A stretch of DNA of 64,000 bases, taken from NCBI GenBank assembly GCA_026391795.1, contig JAPLDI010000045.1, positions 1-64,000 of the forward strand. Direction: 5' to 3'. The stretch comes from Bacteroidota bacterium. Its GTDB lineage: Bacteria > Bacteroidota > Bacteroidia > Bacteroidales > FEN-979. The first letter of the stretch is position 1, and the number at the start of each line of letters is the position of its first letter. The notes under the pieces are model-generated. The model saw only the letters and a list, made by a program, of their open reading frames with translations, did not search any database and was not told the origin of the DNA. The position numbers and the translations under genes are program-made. Of this stretch, positions 51,881 through 59,181 are shown piece by piece.

Positions 51881-52777
51881 TTAATGAGCTCTTCTCAGTC
51901 TTGACCGTATCAATACCGCCACCAGGTTGAGTGTAAAGGTCAGCAGCAGTAAAACAAGGGTTGTGGCAAACTGGATCGGCAGGGTCTGATCGACATTGAC
52001 AGACTGCGTTGACATAATGTAAATATGGTAACCGAGCGACATGAACTGGTCGCTGAGGCCGCGTGGCAAGGTTGCAAGGTAATAGGCCGCTCCCGTGAAA
52101 AGGATCGGAGCCACCTCCCCGGCGCCTCTTGAGACGGCAAGGATGGTTCCCGTGAGGATGCCCGATCTTGAACCGGGAAGAACAACCTTACGGATCGTCT
52201 GCCATTTGGTTGCACCCAGTGCAAGGCTCGCCTCCCTCAATTCCCTTGGAACAGTCTTGATCGATTCTTCCACCGAAACGATAACAACAGGCAGCGTCAA
52301 AAGTGCCATGGTCAGACTTGCCCAAAGAATATTGGGTTGCGCCCAGGTAAGTTGTCCGCCGAAAAATGCCTTATCCATCCCGCCTCCGACAAACTTTATA
52401 AAGAAGCCGAGTCCGAAAAGTCCGAAAATGATGGAAGGAACCATTGATAGTGTCCTTACGGCAAACTGAACGGTTTTGGCGATCCAGGATGATTCCCTGG
52501 CATATTCGGTAAGGTAGAGTGCGGTGATGGCTCCGAAGGGAACCGCTGCTGCCGACATGATGATCACCATCAGGGCTGTACCGAAAAGGGCAGGGAATAT
52601 ACCGCCCTTTGTCATACCCTCCTCCGGGAAGGAGGTCAAAAAAGCCCATGTCAGCTGGTTTTTCCCGCCGATAATAATGACAACCAGCATGATGATAATG
52701 ATCGCAATGATCAGCACCACGGAGAACCCGGTGACCCCGATCATCACGCCCCCCGTTATTTTTTGAATCTTTTTCAT
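51881..52777 (-). CDS. pstA: Phosphate ABC transporter permease PstA
   Basis: 298 residues with about six membrane helices. The permease coupling loop is in SLALGATKWQTIRKVVLPGSRSGILTG, and the YLTEYARES and MVPSIIFGLFGLGFF segments fit the family. It forms the transmembrane channel with PstC. Its start overlaps the pstC stop by 4 bp (ATGA), so the two subunits are translated together. Confidence 0.95.
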   Translation of the reverse strand: MKKIQKITGGVMIGVTGFSVVLIIAIIIIMLVVIIIGGKNQLTWAFLTSFPEEGMTKGGIFPALFGTALMVIIMSAAAVPFGAITALYLTEYARESSWIAKTVQFAVRTLSMVPSIIFGLFGLGFFIKFVGGGMDKAFFGGQLTWAQPNILWASLTMALLTLPVVIVSVEESIKTVPRELREASLALGATKWQTIRKVVLPGSRSGILTGTILAVSRGAGEVAPILFTGAAYYLATLPRGLSDQFMSLGYHIYIMSTQSVNVDQTLPIQFATTLVLLLLTFTLNLVAVLIRSRLRRAH

Positions 52778-54036
52778 GTTTTTCCCTGTAAGCGGGTCAT
52801 CAATCTTCCTTTAACATAGAATTCAGCAGTAGCGTTGAGGGCGAATGTGAAAATAAAAAGCAGGGTTCCGATGAGGAACAATACATTGTAATGGGTGTCC
52901 CCAAAGACCACCTCCGCCATCTCGGCCCCGATCGTGGCTGAGAGTGTCCTCACCGAATCAAAGGGATTCATGGATATAAGTGCTGCATTGCCTGTGGCCA
53001 TCAGAACAATCATGGTTTCTCCGAATATTCGTCCGATTCCAAGCAGCACCGCGGCAAAGATACCGGGAGCTGCAGCGGGTAAGGTCACAAAAAAAGCGGT
53101 CTGCCACTTTGAAGCTCCCAGAGCAAGGCTGGCTTCTTTGTACGTTGATGGTACAGCTGTCATAACATCTTCGGTCACGGTAAAAATGATCGGGATCGCA
53201 GCGAGGGCCATTGCTATTCCACCCACAAAAGCATTGAGACGGGTTTCATACCCAAACAGATGCTGAAAAAATGTTGCCAGGACGATCAGTGCAAAAAAAC
53301 CAATTACCACCGAAGGAAATCCTGCAAGAATTTCAATGGCAGGTTTTATGATCTCCCGCATCCAGCGTGGCGAAAATGCTGCTGAAAAAAGTGCTGCAAG
53401 AATTGCAAGCGGAGCAGCAAAAAGAATCGAAATAATCGTAATTTTAAATGTACCAATGATCAGCGGCAGTAACCCGTACCTGGGATTTTCAGATACCGGC
53501 ATCCAGGTTTTGCCCGCAAGCCCTTTCAGGGTAACACGGTTTGCGTTTGAAGATTCATTTTCCTTGTAAGCAGGAATTGCAGACCCGCCAGATTCAGCTG
53601 CAGCAACTACTGTGTCAGTAGTCGCACCATAAACCTCCTGTTTGTCAGGAGAAGTTGAAGAAGTACTTCCTCCATATACCTCCTGGTTGTTCTCATTCTG
53701 CTCTCCTGCTGCCGCTTCAGTTCCATAGGTTTCCTGCTTCGCTGATGAGATTTCAGTTTTCGTTTCAGCCTTTCCTGTAAATATGGGTAATGTCTCCCTG
53801 AAGACAAAGAGGAAGATCAGGATGATGATAGCGATGGAAAAGAATGCCACACCGGATATAATCTTCTCCGCAAAGAATTCAGAAGGTCTGCGTTGTTTTT
53901 TGAGGCTTTCATTGCTGAAAACGAACTGTTCAATTGGCTTCCGGGAGGGTTCTTCTGTATGGACCTTCGGTTGGGTATCTCCTTCCAGGGGTTGGCCGGT
54001 CTCTTCACTATTCATTATCTTCTTTATAAAATCCAA
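52774..54036 (-). CDS. pstC: Phosphate ABC transporter permease PstC with an enlarged, repeat-bearing first loop
   Basis: 420 residues, longer than usual PstC (about 300-340). Residues 1-50 are a polar cytoplasmic extension and the first helix is at about 58-80. A polar extracytoplasmic loop of about 90 residues follows, with three spaced Q-E-[TV]-YG motifs (near residues 98, 116 and 133) in an Ala/Ser/Glu/Thr-rich context. The conserved permease core then begins (GLLPLIIGTFKITIISILFA; SLALGASKWQTAFFVTLPAAAPG; FGETMIVLMATGNA). It pairs with PstA. The loop insertion is not part of the family core and may contact PstS or the envelope. Confidence 0.93.
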   Translation of the reverse strand: MDFIKKIMNSEETGQPLEGDTQPKVHTEEPSRKPIEQFVFSNESLKKQRRPSEFFAEKIISGVAFFSIAIIILIFLFVFRETLPIFTGKAETKTEISSAKQETYGTEAAAGEQNENNQEVYGGSTSSTSPDKQEVYGATTDTVVAAAESGGSAIPAYKENESSNANRVTLKGLAGKTWMPVSENPRYGLLPLIIGTFKITIISILFAAPLAILAALFSAAFSPRWMREIIKPAIEILAGFPSVVIGFFALIVLATFFQHLFGYETRLNAFVGGIAMALAAIPIIFTVTEDVMTAVPSTYKEASLALGASKWQTAFFVTLPAAAPGIFAAVLLGIGRIFGETMIVLMATGNAALISMNPFDSVRTLSATIGAEMAEVVFGDTHYNVLFLIGTLLFIFTFALNATAEFYVKGRLMTRLQGKT

Positions 54037-54080
54037 AAGCAGCGCATTTTGCGCTGCCCTGGAACCATTTACTAACCAAT

Positions 54081-54920
54081 CTACTTAACCGGGAAATATC
54101 CCTGATCAACCACAAGTTTTTGTCCTTCCGGTCCAAGGATCCAGTCAATGTAGCTTTTCATCTCTCCGGTCGGCCTGTTCCTCAGGTACATATAAAGGTA
54201 CCTGCTGATGGGATAGGTGCCGTTCTTAATGGTTTCGGCACTGGCTGTATAACCGGGAGTTTTATCATCTTTTTTCACGAGGCAATGCTTTACTCCTTTT
54301 GCATAGGCTGCACCACCGTATCCGATTCCGAATTTATCGTTCTTCACGGCATTTACAACAGCAGAGGTTCCGGGAAGTGTCTGGCAGCTGGCTGCATAGT
54401 CACCTTTTACCACGTTCTCCTGGAAGAAAACATAAGTTCCAGAACTGTTTTCACGTCCGTAAAGCTTGATAGCCTCATCCGGACCGCCCACTTCTTTCCA
54501 GCTCTTGATCTTTCCGGTGTAAATTCCGCTCAGTTGTTTGATCGTGAGCTCATTTACGGGGTTCGATTCGTTCAGGTAGACCGTGATACCGTCTTTTGCG
54601 CAACGGATCTCAACACCCAGTGAACCGTAACGTTCCTTCAGCTTGTCGATTTCGCTTTGTTTCATCGGACGGCTGGAATTGCAGATATCGGTTGCCCCGT
54701 TAATAAGGGCCGAGATACCGGTTCCTGATCCGCCGCCGGTTACCTGGAGGGTCACTTCGGGGTGCGATTTCATATAGACCTCTGCCCATTTCTGGGCAAG
54801 GATCACCATGGTATCGGATCCTTTGATGGTGATTTTCTTGGGAGCAGGCATGAAGGCGAAGGTGATCATTGCAAGGAGGATCACACCTGCCATCGTTGTT
54901 ATTATGTTTGATCTTTTCAT
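54081..54920 (-). CDS. pstS: Phosphate-binding protein PstS
   Basis: 279 residues. The N-terminal hydrophobic segment (residues about 8-26, ending MPAPKK) has no lipobox cysteine, so it is probably periplasmic. The phosphate-binding loops are KGSDTMV, GGGSGTGI, SSRPMKQSE and GRENSSGTYVFF. It delivers phosphate to PstCA. It is located between the porin gene (46 bp) and pstC (44 bp). Confidence 0.95.
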   Translation of the reverse strand: MKRSNIITTMAGVILLAMITFAFMPAPKKITIKGSDTMVILAQKWAEVYMKSHPEVTLQVTGGGSGTGISALINGATDICNSSRPMKQSEIDKLKERYGSLGVEIRCAKDGITVYLNESNPVNELTIKQLSGIYTGKIKSWKEVGGPDEAIKLYGRENSSGTYVFFQENVVKGDYAASCQTLPGTSAVVNAVKNDKFGIGYGGAAYAKGVKHCLVKKDDKTPGYTASAETIKNGTYPISRYLYMYLRNRPTGEMKSYIDWILGPEGQKLVVDQGYFPVK

Positions 54921-54966
54921 GATTCGTATTTTTAACTTTTCAAAATTAACTCTTTATACAATTCTT

Positions 54967-56514
54967 TTAAAATTTTACCTGCAACCGAACGGTCAGAATG
55001 TTCTGCTTTACCGCCTGGCTCCAGTCGTAGGTGCTCTTTACATTATTTACGGTATAGGAAGTAACAACATTTCCTACACCTTTATCATTGGTACCTACTT
55101 TTTTGTTCATCGGCATTTCGTACCCTACCATGAACTTGATGTTTTCGGTGAAAAAATAGGAATAGGCAAAGGTCCAGGTTCCGTAAGCGATATCGGCGGT
55201 ACCCGAAGTAAGTGAGTTGGCCGTGGTGGTTTTTGTCATCGTTTTGGTTTCAACAACAGGACCTGAGCCGCTGTAATCGGTCTTGGTCGTCTTCGTAACA
55301 TCGGCTACCTTGGCATCATAACTGCCGTCCTTGGTTCCGATCTTGTCGTTTCCGATCCCGGTATTCGGGTTGTAATAGTCATATCGTACAGCGATCTGGT
55401 TGCGTTTGCCGATGTTTTTTACAAGGTACACATAGTATCCGCTGAACTTCCTGGAAATTGCAGGAGCGCTCTTAATGTATGTAGTGGTGAGGTTAGAAAC
55501 AACAAGTGTATCGGTTATTCCGGTAGTAGAAGATGATTTAACAGAAGCGCTTGCGGAGTATCCCGGTGTTGAGTTCACACCCCAGATGTATTCACCTTTC
55601 AGTGCGAGTCCGCCCAGGACATCCAGGTAGAGTTGTCCTTCAAATCCTATCCACTGCTTCGGCACAGTTGCGCCAATGCTGCTGTTCGTTTTGTTATAGG
55701 TATAATCTGAATTCAGCACATCCAGGCTGTTGGCCTTGATCTTGCCATAATAAGCATGGGCACCGATGGTTAGTCCGCCAACCCTTCCGAATCTGAAAGC
55801 ATAGGTGACACGTCCCATGAAATCCTTTGCATTGTCAAAATCGGTGTTCTGCCCAACAGTAGTCGGGGCGTCATAGGTGTTTGTACCGTAATTGAAAGCG
55901 GGATTGGTGATTGAAATCCCGTCGTTGCCATTGAAAATGGCCAGCTGGATTTTCAGTGGAAATTTCTGGGGATTGATCTCCAGTTTTGCGCCGATCGCCC
56001 TTTCGTCCGGATAGATCGCACGGATCACGCGCGAACGTTCGGGAACTTCGCGGCTGCTGGATGAATATTCAACTTCGTAATTGGGCCTGTTGAATTTACC
56101 AGCCCACAGGGAGAAGGTCTTGATCCAGGGATCGTTGGCCTGAACGTAAGCATCTTTGATGGTGATGTTCCCCGGTTGAAAATCGGGCTGTAATACAAAA
56201 TTAATACCATTAACAGGTTCATACGTGAATTTGATACGTGCCCTGCGGATCATAAAATAGTTACCCGGGTAAACACTCGATTGTTCATAGTTAATCCACT
56301 GCGCCTGGATGTAACCTGACAGTTTGATTTTTGTCAGTTTGTCCAGACTTGATTCTGCTGTTGCAAGTCTTTCTTCCACTCCTACGACCTTGTCGTGAAG
56401 CGTGGTTACCTGGGGTGCCAGCGTGTCAGTGCCGCTCTGAGCCTTTACTGCCTGGGAAGGGGCCAGGAACAATATCATTCCCAGTGTTAAAATTGAGAGA
56501 GAGAGTTTTTTCAT
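54967..56514 (-). CDS. Phosphate-selective porin O/P family outer-membrane protein
   Basis: 515 residues. A signal peptide (MKKLSLSILTLGMILFLAPS, cleavage near AVKAQ) is followed by a short predicted coiled coil at about residues 35-60 (HDKVVGVEERLATAE). A porin O/P-type beta-barrel then covers the rest (IKLSGYIQAQW; YFMIRRARIKFTYEP; DAYVQ; AGKFNRPNYEVEYSSSSREVPERS) and ends in a terminal aromatic-containing strand VRLQVKF. It should let phosphate or polyphosphate through the outer membrane. It is the first gene of the pst cluster and has a -7 box and a three-unit Pho-box-like element upstream. Confidence 0.9.
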   Translation of the reverse strand: MKKLSLSILTLGMILFLAPSQAVKAQSGTDTLAPQVTTLHDKVVGVEERLATAESSLDKLTKIKLSGYIQAQWINYEQSSVYPGNYFMIRRARIKFTYEPVNGINFVLQPDFQPGNITIKDAYVQANDPWIKTFSLWAGKFNRPNYEVEYSSSSREVPERSRVIRAIYPDERAIGAKLEINPQKFPLKIQLAIFNGNDGISITNPAFNYGTNTYDAPTTVGQNTDFDNAKDFMGRVTYAFRFGRVGGLTIGAHAYYGKIKANSLDVLNSDYTYNKTNSSIGATVPKQWIGFEGQLYLDVLGGLALKGEYIWGVNSTPGYSASASVKSSSTTGITDTLVVSNLTTTYIKSAPAISRKFSGYYVYLVKNIGKRNQIAVRYDYYNPNTGIGNDKIGTKDGSYDAKVADVTKTTKTDYSGSGPVVETKTMTKTTTANSLTSGTADIAYGTWTFAYSYFFTENIKFMVGYEMPMNKKVGTNDKGVGNVVTSYTVNNVKSTYDWSQAVKQNILTVRLQVKF

Positions 56515-56542
56515 GTTCTTTATGAGATTGATTTTTATGCAG

Positions 56543-56550
56543 CAAAAATA
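56543..56550 (-). promoter_or_regulatory. -7 box of the phosphate porin-pst operon
   Basis: Minus-strand TATTTTTG at 56550-56543 matches TAnnTTTG, 29 bp before the ATG at 56514. No TTTG lies at 19-21 nt, which is what an activator-dependent promoter would show. Confidence 0.55.
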
Positions 56551-56572
56551 TAGCGGTTAACAAAGCCTCGTG

Positions 56573-56600
56573 TTAACAGTGCATTACCGTTATGTTAACA
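56573..56600 (-). promoter_or_regulatory. Pho-box-like triple 11-bp repeat upstream of the phosphate porin operon
   Basis: TTAACA at 56573, TTACCG at 56584 and TTAACA at 56595: three TTANCN hexamers at exact 11-bp steps. A further TTAACA at 56557 is out of phase. The geometry matches Pho boxes of other phyla (for example the TTAACA direct repeats of Bacillus PhoP). The element ends about 20 bp upstream of the -7 box, covering the region where the -33 box should be. Confidence 0.55.
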
Positions 56601-56610
56601 AATTGTGAAC

Positions 56611-56731
56611 GGATGCTGGATGCTGGATGCTGGATGCTGGATGCTGGATGCTGGATGCTGGATACTGGATGCTGGATGCTGGATACTGGATGCTGGATAC
56701 TGGATGCTGGATGCTGGATGCTGGATGCTGG
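56611..56731. repeat. Heptamer array (GGATGCT / GGATACT), about 17 units
   Basis: Consecutive 7-bp units, mostly GGATGCT with occasional GGATACT. They begin 10 bp beyond the Pho-box-like element. The heptamer is the same as at 9722-9780. Confidence 0.92.
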
Positions 56732-56747
56732 AATAGAAGGAATTACA

Positions 56748-56797
56748 CTTTATACTTTATGAACTTTATGAACTTTATGAACTTTATAAACTTTACA
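56748..56797. repeat. Degenerate nonamer array (ACTTTATGA), about 5 units
   Basis: ACTTTATGA/ACTTTATAA units of the 2280-2530 family, directly after the GPP34 gene's stop codon (56799). Heptamer and nonamer arrays thus stand side by side in this 284-bp gap. Confidence 0.85.
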
Positions 56798-56798
56798 C

Positions 56799-57485
56799 TC
56801 AATTATGAATACTCACATTCGACGACATGATCGCAAGGCGGATCGCCTCCTGGATATCCTTGATTTTTTGTGAAGTTTCTGTTAACGGTTCTTTAAATTC
56901 GGTGATCTCCTTAATCTTGATCCTGACTTTCAGAAAATGTTCCTGGAGTAAAAAATTCTTGTCAATCATCCTGCACGTACGCATAACTGCCATCAACATC
57001 ATATCAACGGCTGATAATTCCTGTTCACCCATGACTTTCGAATACAGATTTGCCACAATCTGTTTTTTGATTTGAACATTAACCAGTGGATATTTATCCT
57101 GAAAGAAAATCAGGAGAAACCTGTAGTCTTCTTTTACAAGGATATTTTTCTTAATGAGATTCTTCAGCAAGGATTTCCATTTCAGTCCGCTTTTATAGAC
57201 GATACGCTGAATGGCCTTTTTAAGGGTCAGTTCTTTTTTGGATTTCCCCAACACTTCAAGTGCTGAGTCGATCACTTTATCCCCGGTTTCTTCAGTTTTG
57301 ACAACGCGGACAAGAATCCCGTTTATTTCGATTCTCCCGGATTGCTCCAGTTCAAACAAAACGGCCCCGGCCAATCCGAATTTGATGCGCTGCTCTGAGT
57401 TCCCGAACCATCCCTTATCACTTAAAGCAAGAAGAACAATTGTTTCAAGGAACGAGAGGTCAACATTATTTTCTGCTTTTTCCAT
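56799..57485 (-). CDS. GPP34 (GOLPH3/Vps74-like) family protein
   Basis: 228 residues, largely helical. The pattern LSFLETIVLLALSDKGWFG, then IKFGLAGAVLFELEQSGRIE, and later TGDKVIDSALEVL matches the GPP34 domain, known in eukaryotes as GOLPH3/Vps74 (a PI4P-binding Golgi adaptor) and present in bacteria with unknown function. The last 60 residues are charged helices. It is 46 bp downstream of pit and no promoter was seen between, so it is probably co-transcribed with the phosphate transporter. A link to membrane phospholipid or phosphate status is an inference. Confidence 0.78.
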   Translation of the reverse strand: MEKAENNVDLSFLETIVLLALSDKGWFGNSEQRIKFGLAGAVLFELEQSGRIEINGILVRVVKTEETGDKVIDSALEVLGKSKKELTLKKAIQRIVYKSGLKWKSLLKNLIKKNILVKEDYRFLLIFFQDKYPLVNVQIKKQIVANLYSKVMGEQELSAVDMMLMAVMRTCRMIDKNFLLQEHFLKVRIKIKEITEFKEPLTETSQKIKDIQEAIRLAIMSSNVSIHN

Positions 57486-57531
57486 TTTTCAGTATTGCGA
57501 ATAACATTAACTCATTTTATGAATGAAAATT

Positions 57532-58923
57532 TCATTTCATGATCAGGCGAAACAATAAAAACAGACCACCCGACAGTACAATCGTGACCGGCAGTGTGAA
57601 CAACCAGGCTGTAAGGATATTCTTTATTGTATTCATCTGGAGGTTTTGCCTCCCTTCCCCTGCAACCATCGCACCTGCCACACCGGAGGAAAGGACATGT
57701 GTTGTGCTTACTGGTAATCCGAATTTGGTAGAAACTCCGATCGTACTGGCAGCAATGATCTCTGCAATGGCTCCCTGTGCATAAGTAAGGTGGGTTTTCC
57801 CGATTTTTTCTCCTATCGTTACCACAATTCTTTTCCACCCGATCATGGTTCCCAAACCAAGCGAAAGGGATACAATCAGGATTACCCATCGGGGAGCATA
57901 TTCTGTATGCGATCTGATCTTTTTTACATTTGATCTCAGGATTGTCATATCCACCGGCCTGAGAAAGGCTTTCGCTTTCTTATCCGCGTTTTTTAAAATC
58001 CCGTCAATTTTTTTACCGATCAGAATAATGGATTTCCTGATCTTAAAGTTTTCCTTTTTATCCATCTTATCAAATGAAACGACGCCCTGCAACCCTTTGA
58101 CAATTGACGCTATATTTGCCTGTACAACATGATAATCATTGAGTTCGGCTTCATGCAACGCAGTCGTATCCATTTTATTCAGCGTGAATTCAATCTTTCT
58201 TACGTCCATCCTGAGATCCGCAGGAACCTTGTTCCTGTCGAGTGCGAAAAATGCAGGGGCAAAAGCAATGAGGATCAGCATGATCAACCCTACCCCCTTC
58301 TGTCCGTCATTGGATCCATGCGCATAGCTCACACTGGTGCATGTAAGTACAAGGATGCTCCGGATCCAGATGGGAGGCGGCTTCTTCCCCTGTGGTTCTG
58401 TAAATATCTCTTTGTTTTTAATAACCTTTTTAAGTAAAAGCATAAATAACAAGGCAAACCCGAATCCAAAAACAGGAGAAATCAGCAGGGAAAGCCCGAC
58501 TTCAATGACCTTCGACCAGTTTAGGGCTACAGAATGGCTGCCAGGCAGGATCATGAATGCAAGGCCGACTCCGAAAATAGAGCCGATGATCCCAAAGTAC
58601 CATGTGGAAAGATTCCAGATGATCGCCGTCAGTATCAAGGAAAGGATCATGGCGATGTTGTGAGAAAGGTTCTGATCTATCATTACCTCGGTGGGAAGAA
58701 GATTGATGATACCAATGGCAACCGCGATCCCGCCTACATTCACACCAATAAAATTCCAGAAGCCGGACCATACCACGGCCACCGTAGGTTTGAGTGAGTG
58801 GGTGTAGATAACCGTGGCGACTGCATTGGCAGTATCATGAAACCCGTTAATGAATTCGAATGCAACTGCGGCAAGGATGCATAAAATGAGAAACACCGTG
58901 TAAACGGCATCAAGTCCGAACAT
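57532..58923 (-). CDS. pit: Low-affinity inorganic phosphate transporter, PiT family, with a large central helical insertion
   Basis: 463 residues. The PiT signatures are at both ends: GFHDTANAVATVIYTHSLKP near residue 27 and GLPVSTTHVLSSGVAGAM near residue 400. Between the two membrane halves lies a soluble segment of about 110 residues (about 225-335), rich in charged helices (KIEFTLNKMD; KIRKSIILIGKKIDGILKN), reminiscent in character, though not demonstrably in sequence, of PhoU-like helical bundles. It imports phosphate with a cation. No DUF47/PhoU-like partner is adjacent; instead GPP34 follows. Divergent from the PHP-glycosyltransferase gene. Confidence 0.93.
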   Translation of the reverse strand: MFGLDAVYTVFLILCILAAVAFEFINGFHDTANAVATVIYTHSLKPTVAVVWSGFWNFIGVNVGGIAVAIGIINLLPTEVMIDQNLSHNIAMILSLILTAIIWNLSTWYFGIIGSIFGVGLAFMILPGSHSVALNWSKVIEVGLSLLISPVFGFGFALLFMLLLKKVIKNKEIFTEPQGKKPPPIWIRSILVLTCTSVSYAHGSNDGQKGVGLIMLILIAFAPAFFALDRNKVPADLRMDVRKIEFTLNKMDTTALHEAELNDYHVVQANIASIVKGLQGVVSFDKMDKKENFKIRKSIILIGKKIDGILKNADKKAKAFLRPVDMTILRSNVKKIRSHTEYAPRWVILIVSLSLGLGTMIGWKRIVVTIGEKIGKTHLTYAQGAIAEIIAASTIGVSTKFGLPVSTTHVLSSGVAGAMVAGEGRQNLQMNTIKNILTAWLFTLPVTIVLSGGLFLLFRLIMK

Positions 58924-58942
58924 ACGTCAGTAAATTGGTAAG

Positions 58943-58950
58943 CAAATGTA
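58943..58950 (-). promoter_or_regulatory. Candidate -7 box of pit-GPP34
   Basis: Minus-strand TACATTTG at 58950-58943 matches TAnnTTTG, 20 bp before the ATG at 58923. A TTTG at 58982-58979 is too far (28 nt) for a standard -33. A single TTAACA is at 59004, without 11-bp partners. Confidence 0.45.
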
Positions 58951-59181
58951 AAAAGTTTGGTTATTTCTCTACCTGTCGCAAACAAGACACTTATAATTTA
59001 TTATTAACACTTTCTCTGACCAAAACCAAATCTGCAAGGATTTAGGTATCATCCAATTCCGGAATGATAAAATCTGAGATAGCCAAATGAAAAGGTTCCA
59101 TTTAATGATTTGTTATCATTCTGTTCACATTCATGTAATCTCCTTGCCCTTATTTTGTCTGTTTTATGGTACCAGGCTAAG

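Noticed and set aside
56627-56830. 67-codon frame MLDAGCWMLDAGYW and so on
   Set aside because: It is a translation of the GGATGCT heptamer and nonamer arrays.
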